A stretch of 64,000 bases of DNA from Butyrivibrio sp. CB08 (GCF_003625485.1 NZ_RAIR01000001.1:186001-250000); one strand, 5' to 3'; positions 9,540-19,172 are shown, counted from the stretch's first letter. Numbers and translations are program-made. The notes: a model not told the origin generated them from the letters alone.

Positions 9540-9594
9540 CTCGTTACCTCCTTATACAAAGGTTAAACAACAAGTCAATCACGTAGCGAAACAT

Positions 9595-9623
9595 ATCATA
9601 ACGGAAATGGGCAAAGAGTTCAA
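9595..9623 (-). promoter_or_regulatory. Promoter of the 52-residue gene
   Basis: On the minus strand: TTGAAC, 17-base spacer, TATGAT. Predicted start near 9588, giving a leader of about 49 bases. Confidence 0.65.
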
Positions 9624-9694
9624 TGCAAAAATCGCTAAAATTATATGAAAAAAATGTGATTAATTAGTAATCTTTTTGAACGCCAGGTAATTAA

Positions 9695-11800
9695 TCAATG
9701 TACGCCTCGTCGTCTCTTGAATAATGCAGCAAATACAAGGGCCAGGAGAAGGACACCAGCTGAAACACCGAGATAGATGTAGCCTTCTGTGCTTACTGTG
9801 CTGGAAGCGTCCGGGAAATCACCGCCTGGGAATCCGCCTCCAGAGAAGTCTCCACCAGGGAAATCACCGCCTGGGAATCCGCCTTCAAAGTCTCCACCAG
9901 GGAAATCACTGGGGAATCCCTCGCTGGACTCACTATTTGTGGTTTCGCTGTCACTGGTACTTTTGTCTGAACTTTCTGATCTGTTACCGTGACCGCCAGG
10001 TCCACCTCCGCGACCACTGTGGCGACTGCCACTTTCGGAGTCGCTGCTATTGTTATTGCCGCCAGGGAATCCACCTGGGCCGCCATTACCACCAGAGAAG
10101 TCTCCACCCGGGAATCCACCTGGGCCGCCACCGCCGCCCATGGAGCCCATATCGGAGAGGGTGATACCTGAAGCATCGATAAGGCTTGATGAATCTGCCT
10201 CCTGTCCAGCGTCAGTTGACGGAATAGTTCCATCAAGCTGTCCCTGGATGCTTTTGCATCTAAGACTAACAAACTGCTGCATGGTCTCTACTGCAGTATC
10301 AAATTCCTCTGTGGTGCAGAACTTGGTAGGATCTTTGTCTACGTAGTCCCTGATCATGTTGTAGGTGCTATCGATGAGATCAGTCAGATAGCCATTGGTA
10401 TAAAACTGATCAAGGAACTCCTGGTAATATTCATGGTACATCTCAAGGTACTCATCACTTGATGTGATCCAGGAGAACATAGGTCTGTCTGTGCTGTCTT
10501 CTGTAACCTGAAGAGGAGTATCTATAGGGTCATTAATAGCTGAAGTTGAATCACTTGCCTGGAAGGTTCCGTAGGCCAGATTGTAATCCCAAGGGATCAT
10601 GGACAGCTGGCCATCTTCTTCATATAAATAGTAGTTGTGGATCATGGATCCTGTATAGCTGTCACCATTTACAAGGAAGTTGTGGACTACCATGTATCTC
10701 ATAGCTTCTTCAACATTTACAGCGCTGGTAATCTCTTCAGTATCACCATTTTCAATGCCCTCATTAAGTGACTTAAGAGCGCTTATCAGCCTGTTTTTGT
10801 CAGAAGTGGAGATAGGAGTCTTGGCGCTGTTAAATATGGTAGAATAGCTGTCGTAATCGTCGTCTGAGTAGATCAGCTTGGCATCATTGTTGCCAAATCC
10901 AAAAGGCATTCCACCGCCAGGAAATCCGCCATCCTTACTGTCAAAATCTGGACCGCCTCCAGGGAATCCGCCTTCCTCGCTGTTAAAATCTGGTCCGCCG
11001 CCGCTAAAGTCAGGACCCTTTGCAAAAGAGCCTGGTCCCTTTTTTTCAGACTCAGAATCCTTTGACTCGGAATCCTTTGACTCAGTATCCTCAGACTCAG
11101 TCTCGGTATCTTTCTTACCAAAATCAAAGTCGAAGTCATCCATATCAAAGTCTCTACCATTGCCTCTGCCACCGCCCATGGACATGGTATCGGGCTTATA
11201 GAGATCTCCGAAATTGGAACCATAGTTTCTTTCAAGGAAAGAGTCTTCAACAGCCTCAACAGCCAGGAACAGTCCCCAGTCCTCACCATTTACTGTCACG
11301 TAGACAAAGCTCACAAGGGGAGCAGAAGCTCCAAACTCGCCCATTAGCTTGTAGGCCAGGTAATCCTTCATCATGGTGTAGTCCTGGATCAGGTTGTTGA
11401 GACATAGCTTATCAAGGCCATAGTAGTTATTTGAATCCTCGTAGGCGTCGAATTCTATCTTTAAGCTGTACCTTTCGCTGTCAAGCTGGGACACGGTGCT
11501 AAGGGATGTATTTCCCTTTCCACGGATGCCAACGTTATAGATTGTCTCACCATCGATAGTCACGTTTGCTGTGCTGTATTCCTCACTGGTGGCAGTTTCA
11601 ATAAAGCTGTCCCAGTCGTCCATCTCGATATTCAGAGTGTGAACATAGCTGTCATCAAAGAGCTTATCTTCATATGAAAAAGAGATTGCTCCAGCCTCTG
11701 TAAGTCCCAGAGCACTTCCGTTCATAAACAGCACAGTAACAAGAACAGCGATAAGTAGAACAAATACGCATATTTTGTTAATGTTTTTACTGCTTATCAT
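9695..11800 (-). CDS. CotH-family kinase-like surface protein with Gly/Pro-rich repeats
   Basis: 701 residues. N-terminal membrane anchor or signal (CVFVLLIAVLVTVLFM), then a CotH kinase domain: IRGKGNTSL near residue 93, YGLDKLCLNN, and MIPWDYNLAYGTF with the metal-binding Asp. An acidic Ser/Asp/Glu stretch plus PGGGPDF-type repeats are inserted near residues 205-300. The C-terminal 180 residues hold many GGFPGGDF units and end in a membrane helix plus RRR. CotH proteins are atypical protein kinases that phosphorylate Ser, first known from spore coat. This gene is the last of a three-gene operon with DUF4956 and VTC-domain proteins, an association also common in non-spore settings. Substrate unknown. 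Confidence 0.85.
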   Translation of the reverse strand: MISSKNINKICVFVLLIAVLVTVLFMNGSALGLTEAGAISFSYEDKLFDDSYVHTLNIEMDDWDSFIETATSEEYSTANVTIDGETIYNVGIRGKGNTSLSTVSQLDSERYSLKIEFDAYEDSNNYYGLDKLCLNNLIQDYTMMKDYLAYKLMGEFGASAPLVSFVYVTVNGEDWGLFLAVEAVEDSFLERNYGSNFGDLYKPDTMSMGGGRGNGRDFDMDDFDFDFGKKDTETESEDTESKDSESKDSESEKKGPGSFAKGPDFSGGGPDFNSEEGGFPGGGPDFDSKDGGFPGGGMPFGFGNNDAKLIYSDDDYDSYSTIFNSAKTPISTSDKNRLISALKSLNEGIENGDTEEITSAVNVEEAMRYMVVHNFLVNGDSYTGSMIHNYYLYEEDGQLSMIPWDYNLAYGTFQASDSTSAINDPIDTPLQVTEDSTDRPMFSWITSSDEYLEMYHEYYQEFLDQFYTNGYLTDLIDSTYNMIRDYVDKDPTKFCTTEEFDTAVETMQQFVSLRCKSIQGQLDGTIPSTDAGQEADSSSLIDASGITLSDMGSMGGGGGPGGFPGGDFSGGNGGPGGFPGGNNNSSDSESGSRHSGRGGGPGGHGNRSESSDKSTSDSETTNSESSEGFPSDFPGGDFEGGFPGGDFPGGDFSGGGFPGGDFPDASSTVSTEGYIYLGVSAGVLLLALVFAALFKRRRGVH

Positions 11801-11806
11801 GGCTTA

Positions 11807-12478
11807 TTACCCCATGTATTCGCCGTTGTAGCTTACAAGTACAGCGCTGTCCACGCCTTCAATCTCAGAAAGCTCGTTGATAAAATCTGTGTTGTCGTCT
11901 TTAAGTCTTACTTCTACATTGAGCTCTAAGCTTCCCTTCTGGGCGCTCTTACTCTTTACAACGTATCTGTTAACCTTGGATTTAAGGAATGTTGTAGCTT
12001 TTTCCTCAGCCTCGTTGCCGTTGCAGCTGATAACAACGATGTAAGGTGTAACGTAAGATTTTTTATTTACAAAAACAAGAAGGATCACTCCAATTATGAT
12101 GCTTCCAAATACTGCAAGAGGGATCATTCCAGCTGCAAGCACAATACCTACTGCAATTGACCAGAACAGAAAAGCGATATCAAGTGGCTCTTTTATGGCT
12201 GCCCTGAAACGAACTATGGAGAGAGCACCCACCATACCAAGGGAGAGTACTACGTTACTGGTAACTGCCAGAATTACAAGAGTTGTGATCATTGAAAGAG
12301 CTATCAGGGTAACTCCAAAGCTGGATGAATACATAACTCCCTGATAGGTCTTTTTGTAAACCAAAAAGATAAAAAGTCCGATGGCGAAAGCAAGGACCAT
12401 GGCGATCGCCATATCTACCATGCTTACGCTGGTTACGTTTTCAATAAAGCTTGATTTGAATATGTTACTGAATGTCAT
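11807..12478 (-). CDS. DUF4956 membrane protein
   Basis: 223 residues. Three to four membrane helices occupy the N-terminal 130 residues (MAIAMVLAFAIGLFIFLVYK, then SMITTLVILAVTSNVVLSLG), with the conserved GALSIVRFRAAIKEPLD cytoplasmic loop, then a ferredoxin-like soluble tail. This fits the DUF4956 family. It stands between the VTC-domain gene (19 bases upstream) and CotH (6 bases downstream), a conserved trio. A role as membrane partner of the VTC-like enzyme is inferred. Confidence 0.85.
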   Translation of the reverse strand: MTFSNIFKSSFIENVTSVSMVDMAIAMVLAFAIGLFIFLVYKKTYQGVMYSSSFGVTLIALSMITTLVILAVTSNVVLSLGMVGALSIVRFRAAIKEPLDIAFLFWSIAVGIVLAAGMIPLAVFGSIIIGVILLVFVNKKSYVTPYIVVISCNGNEAEEKATTFLKSKVNRYVVKSKSAQKGSLELNVEVRLKDDNTDFINELSEIEGVDSAVLVSYNGEYMG

Positions 12479-12497
12479 TTTTTTATTCTCCTTGTAG

Positions 12498-13172
12498 TTA
12501 GATTATTGGTTGTCTGCAAACTTCATATTTGGAAAAAGCGCCTGTCCTTGCATGGGGGAGCTGCACAGCATCCCTTATTATGTCAGGCAGGAAGTTATCC
12601 CACTTAACTTCTAAAATGCAGGTACCTCCTGCAGCAGGAACAGTTACGCACTCGTTGTTTAAAAAATCCACGCATCCAAGTCCTGAGCGGATGTCGTAGT
12701 CTAAAGTGACTCTTACATTGCCAGGTCCGAAGATAAAAGGCTCTCTCGTGTAATCTACGATGGTCCGTGGCCTGAGTCTTTCTGAAACCATCTTTGAATA
12801 CAGTTCTCTAACAAGGTCGTACTCAGAATCCTTCATCCATTCTATGTTGCCATCTACAATGCTCTGAGCCTGCTCTGCGGTCAGAGGTGCTGACACCTTG
12901 CATCCAAGATTTGCTGTTTTACACTTTTTTTCAAGGTGTATGACAGAGGTATCCCCGTTGTAGAAGCGGATCCTGAACTTGTTTCTTCTACTGACTCCCG
13001 ACTGCTTTTCTAAAAGAGCCTTATCCTCAGGAGTGTCAAAATACAGACTCCTTATCAGGTATTTACCTGACACAGCATGAGGATCAGGAGTCGCCACGGC
13101 CCGTAGTCGCTGCCTTATAGCTATCATGTCACTTACCGTGATCTCATGCTTTAGTTCATGCCTAAATTGCAT
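12498..13172 (-). CDS. VTC-domain polyphosphate polymerase-like protein
   Basis: 224 residues matching the tunnel-fold VTC domain found in eukaryotic polyphosphate polymerase Vtc4: basic entry residues (FRHELKHEI at the start, KYLIRSLYFDTPED), the strand RRNKFRIRFYN, IHLEKKCK, and an acidic metal site near the end (CILEVKWD). First gene of the VTC-DUF4956-CotH operon; AAAGGAG precedes the ATG. Whether the bacterial protein makes polyphosphate or another nucleotide-derived product is not settled by the sequence. Confidence 0.85.
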   Translation of the reverse strand: MQFRHELKHEITVSDMIAIRQRLRAVATPDPHAVSGKYLIRSLYFDTPEDKALLEKQSGVSRRNKFRIRFYNGDTSVIHLEKKCKTANLGCKVSAPLTAEQAQSIVDGNIEWMKDSEYDLVRELYSKMVSERLRPRTIVDYTREPFIFGPGNVRVTLDYDIRSGLGCVDFLNNECVTVPAAGGTCILEVKWDNFLPDIIRDAVQLPHARTGAFSKYEVCRQPII

Positions 13173-13264
13173 GGCTTGCTCCTTTCTCTTAATCTCGCTT
13201 TTTTATAATGATATAGTCCTAACCTAAAAAATACCTAAAAGGTATTTAAGTTTTTTGCACAAAA

Positions 13265-13293
13265 AAATACCGGATGAAGATCATCCGGTATTT
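13265..13293 (-). terminator. Terminator of the fructose PTS operon
   Basis: Perfect 13-bp stem AAATACCGGATGA / TCATCCGGTATTT with an AGA loop. On the minus strand it is followed by a T-run (AAAAAAA at 13261-13267 on the plus strand). Confidence 0.88.
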
Positions 13294-13326
13294 CTGGCAC
13301 TGTGCCTTGCGGCTCATGCAATATTC

Positions 13327-15033
13327 TTATTCTTTTGCTTCTGCTTTAAGAAGATCTACTATTTCTTTTTCGGTATCCAGATTCATTACCTTTTGGGCAA
13401 GAGCATCAGCCTCAGCTTTGCTCCACTTTGAAATAATGCATCTTGCGGTAAGTACAAGTACAGGGTTAACTGAGAACTCTGTAAGTCCAAAGGATATGAG
13501 AAGCGGTATCATAAGTGGATCTGCAGCTGCCTCTCCGCACATTCCAACTGGGATTCCTGCATTTCTGCCACATTCAATGATGTGCTTTATTGAACGCAGA
13601 ACTGATGGCTGGAAAGTGGAATAGAGGTAAGCAACATCAGCGTTTCCTCTGTCTACACTCATGGTGTACTGAGTAAGGTCATTGGTTCCGATTGAGAAGA
13701 AATCTGATTCCTTGGCAAGAAGATCAGCGATGAGAGAAGCGGAAGCTGTCTCTATCATGCAGCCAACCTCAATATCCTTGTCGTAGGAGATACCCTCGGC
13801 ATCAAGCTCTTTTTTGATCTCGGAAACAAGAGCCTTGACTTCTCTGATCTCTTCAACGCAGGTTACAAGAGGTACCATGATCTTAACCTTACCAAAGGCA
13901 CTGGCCCTTACGATGGCACGTAGCTGAATCTTATAGCTGTCCCTGTTGCCAAGGCAGTACCTTACAGCCCTGTAGCCAAGGAAAGGATTTTCTTCCTTCT
14001 TCATATTAAGATATGGAATGTCCTTGTCGCCGCCAATATCAAGAGTCCTTATGATAACTGCTTTGCCGCCAAGAGTCTCAGCAGCTTCCTTGTAGGCTGC
14101 AAACTGTTCCTCCTCAGATGGCATGTGGTTGTTATCCATAAACAGGAACTCTGAACGGAAAAGACCTATTCCCTCGCCGTCACATTCAACAGCTTTTTTA
14201 GCATCCTTAGGAGTTCCGATATTACAGAACAGCTCAAGGTTTATACCATCGGCTGTGACAGTCTCTTTTCCCAGGAAGTTCTTAAGTTCAGCCTGCTTCT
14301 TGATGAATTCCTCGCGCTTTATAATGTACTGGGAGAGAACATCTCCATCAGGATTGATGTAGACATTTCCTTCAGTTCCATCCACAATGGCTGTGTCCTT
14401 GTCCTTAACAAGAGTTGTGATGTCAGGAACGGACAGTACAGCAGGGATCTCCAGAGCTCTTGCCAAAATAGCAGAGTGGGAGGTCTTGCCGCCAACCTCT
14501 GTGATGATGCCAGCTACATTCTCCTTGCGGATCTGGCTGGTCATGGATGGAGTGAGGTCCTTGGCTACAAGAACTGTACCAGGAGCTACACTGCTGATAT
14601 CAACATCCTCAATTCCAAGAAGAATCTTTAAAAGGCTGACCTTAATGTCGGCGATATCTGAAGCTCTCTGGCGCATCATGTCGTCATCCATTTTGGAAAA
14701 CATGCCATAGAACATGTCACAAACAGCCTCAACAGAAGCCTCTGCGCACTGACCTGTGGCGATCATCTTGCCCATCTCTCCAGACATGCTGGGATCTGAT
14801 ATCATAACGAGATGGCCCTCTAAGATCTCAGCCTCTTTGGGTCCGATCCTCTTTCTGATATCCTCAGCCATTTCTGATGTTTCCTGTTTGAACTTCTCTA
14901 TAGCGTCCTGAAAACGCTTCTGTTCACTTTCAACATCTTGTACCTTAGCTGCGTCGTACTTAAGCTCGTGCTCAGCAATGACGCAGATACTGCCAATACC
15001 AATACCGCGGGATGCGGGAATTCCTTGATACAT
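13327..15033 (-). CDS. ptsI: Phosphoenolpyruvate-protein phosphotransferase (PTS Enzyme I)
   Basis: 568 residues. It takes phosphate from PEP and passes it to HPr in the cytoplasm. The phospho-His is H186 in GGKTSHSAILARA; the PEP-binding barrel has LFRSEFLFM, GGDKDIPYL and the Cys-containing GMCGEAAADP near the C-terminus. The start at 15033 is chosen over an ATG four codons upstream because GGAGG lies five bases before it. Last gene of fruR-fruK-fruA-ptsH-ptsI. This is a general PTS component in a sugar-specific operon. Confidence 0.96.
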   Translation of the reverse strand: MYQGIPASRGIGIGSICVIAEHELKYDAAKVQDVESEQKRFQDAIEKFKQETSEMAEDIRKRIGPKEAEILEGHLVMISDPSMSGEMGKMIATGQCAEASVEAVCDMFYGMFSKMDDDMMRQRASDIADIKVSLLKILLGIEDVDISSVAPGTVLVAKDLTPSMTSQIRKENVAGIITEVGGKTSHSAILARALEIPAVLSVPDITTLVKDKDTAIVDGTEGNVYINPDGDVLSQYIIKREEFIKKQAELKNFLGKETVTADGINLELFCNIGTPKDAKKAVECDGEGIGLFRSEFLFMDNNHMPSEEEQFAAYKEAAETLGGKAVIIRTLDIGGDKDIPYLNMKKEENPFLGYRAVRYCLGNRDSYKIQLRAIVRASAFGKVKIMVPLVTCVEEIREVKALVSEIKKELDAEGISYDKDIEVGCMIETASASLIADLLAKESDFFSIGTNDLTQYTMSVDRGNADVAYLYSTFQPSVLRSIKHIIECGRNAGIPVGMCGEAAADPLMIPLLISFGLTEFSVNPVLVLTARCIISKWSKAEADALAQKVMNLDTEKEIVDLLKAEAKE

Positions 15034-15073
15034 TTGCTCCTCCATTCATACCCTCTAAAAATTTAACGGGGAA

Positions 15074-15337
15074 TTAGTCACCTAATCCTGCCTCAATGAG
15101 CTCGATAGCTTTCTTAAGTGCGTCCTGCTCGTCAGCGCCGTCGCACACAACTTCGATCTCTGCACCACACTTGATGCAAGCGCTCATGAGCATCATTACG
15201 CTCTTTGCGTCGTAAGTGTTTCCGTTAAATACGATCTTTACGTCGCATGCGAAAGGAGTCATTGCCTGACTGAAAACGCTTGCTGGACGCATGTGCATTC
15301 CCTGCTCGTTAGTTACTGTAATTGTCTGTGATACCAT
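15074..15337 (-). CDS. ptsH: PTS phosphocarrier protein HPr
   Basis: 87 residues, normal HPr length. The active His15 is in QGMHMRPAS and the regulatory Ser46 in TYDAKSVMML, so the protein could serve both sugar uptake and CcpA-type carbon control, although HPr kinase and CcpA are not in this window. It sits 26 bases after fruA and 40 bases before ptsI. Confidence 0.96.
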   Translation of the reverse strand: MVSQTITVTNEQGMHMRPASVFSQAMTPFACDVKIVFNGNTYDAKSVMMLMSACIKCGAEIEVVCDGADEQDALKKAIELIEAGLGD

Positions 15338-15363
15338 AGTTTTATTTTCCTTTCTGTGTTATA

Positions 15364-17301
15364 TTAAGCCTCCTGCGCGTTCTTTTTGAGGACTCCAAGA
15401 AGGATACATCCTACAACAGAACCGGCAAGAAGAGCTACAAGGTACATAACCATGTTGCCCACAACAGGGAATACGAAGATTCCGCCGTGAGGGGCTCTTA
15501 AAGTACATCCAAAAGCCATTGAGAGAGCACCAGCAACGCCTGATCCAACAAGAAGTGAAGGAATTACGTGAAGAGGATCAGCTGCTGCGTAAGGGATAGC
15601 ACCCTCTGTGATGAAGCAAAGACCCATGATGAAGTTTACAGGGCCTGACTTTCTCTCAGCTGCAGTGAATTTATTCTTAAAGATAATGGTAGCAAGTGCG
15701 ATAGCGATTGGAGGAACCATACCACCAACCATAACAGCTGCCATGATCATAAAGCCTGTCTCGTTCTGGTTAGCAAGGGCAGCAGTAGCGAATACGTAAG
15801 CGGCCTTGTTGAGAGGACCACCCATATCTGTTGCCATCATTGCTCCAAGGAGAGCGCCGAGTGTGATGATAGATCCGCTGCTCATTCCTGTAAGTACGCC
15901 TGAGATCCAAACGTTGAGAGCACCAACGATAGGATTGAGGAGGCACATTACAATGGCGATGAGAAGTGAACCAAGAAGTGGAAAAATAAGTACTGGCTTG
16001 ATTCCCTCAAGTGATGCAGGAAGGAACTCAAAGAGCTTCTTAAGTCCAACTACGATATAACCGCCGATGAAACCAGCTACCAGAGCTCCAAGGAAGGCTG
16101 ATGGAACATCGCCGCCTGGAAGAGCGAAAGTAGCGCCAGTGGATGCAAGATATCCACCTACAAAACCTACAGCAAGACCTGGACGGTCAGCGATACTCTG
16201 AGCAATGAATCCAGCAAGGATTGGAAGCATGAATCCAAATGCTGCGCCGCCGATTGTTTTAAACCATGCTGCAACTGGTGTATTTGAACCAAAGTTACTT
16301 GGATCGATTGAATAGTCATCTAAAAGGAAAGCGATCGCTATGAGGATACCACCACCAATAACGAATGGAAGCATGTGGGAAACACCGTTCATAAGGTGCT
16401 TGTAAGCTTTTCTTCCAACGCTTTCATTAGCTCCTGTGTCTGCAGCCTTGTTAACAGCACCGGTGTGCTTGTAAACAGCTACGTTTCCAGCTGTTGCCTT
16501 CTCGATAAGAGCCTCAGGGGAGTGGATAGCTTCTTTTGTAGAAGTGATAATAACTGGCTTGCCATCAAATCTTCCCATCTCGATGTTCTTGTCGCAGGCT
16601 ACGATAACAGCATCTGCCTCAGCAATCTCTGCTGCGGTAAGAACGTCTTTAGCTCCGCCGGAACCGTCTTTCTCAACCTTGATGTCGATGCCAAGTTCTT
16701 TTGCCTTGAGCTCAAGAGCCTCAGCAGCCATGAAGGTGTGAGCGATTCCTGTAGGACATGCTGTAACACCAACGAGCTTTTTAACTGTCTTAGCGGAAGG
16801 AGCAGGAGCGGCAGCAGCTTTTTTAGCAGCCTCTTCTTTATCCTTCTCAGCTTCCTTACTATCAATTATACTAAGGAATTCCTCTGGTGTCTTAGCTTCT
16901 ACAAGTTTTTTTGCAAAACTTTGATCCATAAGAAGTGTCATCAGTTTTGAGAGCACTTCAAGGTGTGTATCAGCTGCAGTATCAGGTGCAGCGATCATGA
17001 AAAAGAGATTGCTTGGATTTCCATCCAGGGACTTATAGTCGATACCTGCTGGAATTGTCATGGCTGTTACACCAGCCTGCTTAACGGCTGCTGACTTGCC
17101 ATGTGGAACTGCTATTCCCATTCCGATAGCTGTTGAACCCTTTTCTTCTCTTGCAAGGATTGCTTCCTTGAAAGCTGCAACATCAGATAAATTGCCAACT
17201 GCATCGTGAAGTGAGATGAGCTTGTCGATGGCTGCGTTCTGGTCAGCTGCATCAACGTTTAATGCGATACCTTCCTTTTTTAATAAATCTGTGATTTTCA
17301 T
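15364..17301 (-). CDS. fruA: Fructose PTS transporter, fused EIIA-EIIB-EIIC
   Basis: 645 residues. EIIA (1-145) with phospho-His67 in IAVPHGKS; a Glu/Lys/Ala linker (about 150-172); EIIB (175-275) with Cys182 in ACPTGIAHTF; EIIC (about 300-640) with eight or more membrane segments and a GGxxP-type conserved region near APHGGIFVFP. It imports fructose as fructose 1-phosphate, which fruK then uses. The A-B-C order is the usual Firmicutes arrangement. Confidence 0.96.
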   Translation of the reverse strand: MKITDLLKKEGIALNVDAADQNAAIDKLISLHDAVGNLSDVAAFKEAILAREEKGSTAIGMGIAVPHGKSAAVKQAGVTAMTIPAGIDYKSLDGNPSNLFFMIAAPDTAADTHLEVLSKLMTLLMDQSFAKKLVEAKTPEEFLSIIDSKEAEKDKEEAAKKAAAAPAPSAKTVKKLVGVTACPTGIAHTFMAAEALELKAKELGIDIKVEKDGSGGAKDVLTAAEIAEADAVIVACDKNIEMGRFDGKPVIITSTKEAIHSPEALIEKATAGNVAVYKHTGAVNKAADTGANESVGRKAYKHLMNGVSHMLPFVIGGGILIAIAFLLDDYSIDPSNFGSNTPVAAWFKTIGGAAFGFMLPILAGFIAQSIADRPGLAVGFVGGYLASTGATFALPGGDVPSAFLGALVAGFIGGYIVVGLKKLFEFLPASLEGIKPVLIFPLLGSLLIAIVMCLLNPIVGALNVWISGVLTGMSSGSIITLGALLGAMMATDMGGPLNKAAYVFATAALANQNETGFMIMAAVMVGGMVPPIAIALATIIFKNKFTAAERKSGPVNFIMGLCFITEGAIPYAAADPLHVIPSLLVGSGVAGALSMAFGCTLRAPHGGIFVFPVVGNMVMYLVALLAGSVVGCILLGVLKKNAQEA

Positions 17302-17364
17302 AGACCCTCCTATTTTTCCTCTTGTTTACAGTATCCCCTGTACAAACCTTTACAAATCTTCCTC

Positions 17365-18270
17365 TTAAAGATTGTTATAAAGATCAAGTATTGCCTGCCC
17401 TGTGGCAAGATCGTCAGAAAAGGCGGTTGCTGATCCTGCTGCGGTTCCCATCTTAAGAGCCTTATCATAGTCTCCATACTTGTGGTAACCTGCGATGAAA
17501 CCTGCGACCATGGAATCTCCGGCGCCAACGGAGTTCCTTACCTGTCCCTTGGGAACACCGATGCGGAATTTCTGTCCGTCTTCAGAGATGAGCATTGCGC
17601 CATCACCTGCCATGGAAATGAGAACGTTTCTCGCACCGAGTTCCTGAAGCTTTTTGGCATGAGCTTCAATCTCGTCATCAGTTTTAAGCACTGTGCCAAA
17701 CATCTCACCAAGCTCGTGGTTATTTGGCTTTATAAGGAATGGATGATATTTAAGGACATTTTTCAAAAGATCCTTTGTCGCATCCACAACGACTTCTATT
17801 TTTCTGTCATTTACAAGGGCAATGATCTTCTCATATACATCGCTTGGAAGAGAGTTTGGAATACTTCCAGCAAGGATCAGAACATCCCCGTCCTTAAGTT
17901 CATTTATTTTGGAAAAGAGCTTCTGCTGGGCCTCTTCTGGAATCCTTGGGCCCTGAGCGTTTATCTCTGTTTCAGCTGCGCCCTTTATCTTGACGTTGAT
18001 CCTGGAGATTCCTTCAGGAAGCTCAACGAAGTCAGCGTGGATTCCCTTGCCCTTTACGCTCTCTGCAATAGCCTTGCCGGTAAAGCCTGCCACAAAACCA
18101 AGAGCTGTGTTTTCTATTCCAAGGTTCTGCAGGATAGTGGAAACATTGATTCCTTTTCCACCAAAGTAGCATTCTTCTGAATCAGACCTGTTAGTCATTC
18201 CGGGTAAGAGCTCATCGCTCATTCTTACCACGTAGTCGATTGCTGGATTAAATGTAACTGTGTAGATCAT
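17365..18270 (-). CDS. fruK: 1-phosphofructokinase
   Basis: 301 residues of the PfkB family. It converts fructose 1-phosphate to fructose 1,6-bisphosphate. N-terminal YTVTFNPAIDYVVR, GGKGINVSTIL substrate region and the GAGDSMVAGF anion-hole/catalytic Asp motif are all present. Starts 13 bases after fruR; 63 bases before fruA. Confidence 0.95.
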   Translation of the reverse strand: MIYTVTFNPAIDYVVRMSDELLPGMTNRSDSEECYFGGKGINVSTILQNLGIENTALGFVAGFTGKAIAESVKGKGIHADFVELPEGISRINVKIKGAAETEINAQGPRIPEEAQQKLFSKINELKDGDVLILAGSIPNSLPSDVYEKIIALVNDRKIEVVVDATKDLLKNVLKYHPFLIKPNNHELGEMFGTVLKTDDEIEAHAKKLQELGARNVLISMAGDGAMLISEDGQKFRIGVPKGQVRNSVGAGDSMVAGFIAGYHKYGDYDKALKMGTAAGSATAFSDDLATGQAILDLYNNL

Positions 18271-18283
18271 TTTTACCTCCCTC

Positions 18284-19030
18284 TCAGACCACCTTGATGA
18301 CGGTCTTGCTGGTGTAGTTTTTTGAAACTTCCATATCTGTAATGATGCAGCAACTGGAAATATCTGCGAATGTAACTGAGCTTATCTGACCAAACTTGCT
18401 GTGATCAGCAAGGATGTATGAGAGATAAGCGTGGGCCACAGCCTCGCCCTTTACCATGGCTTCGTCCACATCCGGTGTGGTGTAACCAGCGCTAATGGAG
18501 ATTCCGTTGGTTCCCATAAATGCCTTGGTAAAGTGATACTTGCTGATGCCTTCAATGCACTCAGGACCGATGATGGCCTCTGTTGAAGCCTTGCACCTTC
18601 CGCCGATGATCATTGTATTAAGGCCCTTTTCAAGGAGTCTCTTGGCGTGAACGATACCATTTGTGATGTACTTGGCCCTGGTGTTCTCGATATATTTGAT
18701 CAACTCTAAGGTGGTAGTTCCTGAGTCGATATAGACAAAGTCGTTATCTTCTATAAGAGAAGCTGCGTACTTACTGATCCTGTCCTTTTCCTCAACGTTT
18801 AAAGCTGCCTTGGCAGAAACAGTTGGTTCCTTAGTGCTGATACTGCTGGCATCTATTGCAGTGGCTCCGCCAAAGACCTTCACGATCTTCTTCTCATCGT
18901 GGAGTGCAGAAAGATCTCTTCGAATAGTAGCAGCAGAAGCATCAAACTCCTCCATGAGTTCCGCTACAGTAACAGCATTTTTATCATTGACGTATGAAAC
19001 GATCAGATTGCGACGTTCTTCTGTAAGCAT
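18284..19030 (-). CDS. fruR: DeoR-family regulator of the fructose operon
   Basis: 248 residues. The DeoR-type helix-turn-helix lies at residues 1-57 (VAELMEEFDASAATIRRDLSAL), followed by a sugar-phosphate sensor domain with the conserved IDSGTTTLEL and GP..E regions. It probably senses fructose 1-phosphate. It is the first gene of the operon, and clustered TGATTA-type repeats upstream suggest autorepression. GAGGGG is seven bases before the ATG. Confidence 0.92.
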   Translation of the reverse strand: MLTEERRNLIVSYVNDKNAVTVAELMEEFDASAATIRRDLSALHDEKKIVKVFGGATAIDASSISTKEPTVSAKAALNVEEKDRISKYAASLIEDNDFVYIDSGTTTLELIKYIENTRAKYITNGIVHAKRLLEKGLNTMIIGGRCKASTEAIIGPECIEGISKYHFTKAFMGTNGISISAGYTTPDVDEAMVKGEAVAHAYLSYILADHSKFGQISSVTFADISSCCIITDMEVSKNYTSKTVIKVV

Positions 19031-19065
19031 GGTTTCCCCTCACATTTCCGGATTATGTTAAGTTA

Positions 19066-19094
19066 AGGATAACACTGGACTCAATCAATAACAA
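19066..19094 (-). promoter_or_regulatory. Promoter of the fru operon
   Basis: On the minus strand: TTGTTA, 17 bases, TATCCT. The -35 overlaps one ATTGATTG-type repeat of the operator cluster. Confidence 0.5.
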
Positions 19095-19100
19095 TCATAA

Positions 19101-19172
19101 TTAATCACAAATAATCACTCGACTCTTTGTAAATTAATCACAAATGATAAACAAATAATCAAAATTAATCAC
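19101..19172. promoter_or_regulatory. Putative FruR operator cluster
   Basis: Three related sites, TTAATCACAAATAATCA (19101-19117), ATTAATCACAAATGATAA (19133-19150) and AATAATCAAAATTAATCAC (19154-19172), spaced 20-32 bases. On the minus strand each contains TGATTA/TGATTT half-sites, as expected for a DeoR-family operator upstream of fruR. Confidence 0.6.

Noticed and set aside
9724..11400. Several long open frames opposite the CotH gene
   Set aside because: They are shadows of the Gly/Pro-rich repeats, with Pro/Arg/Ser-rich nonsense composition and no ribosome sites.
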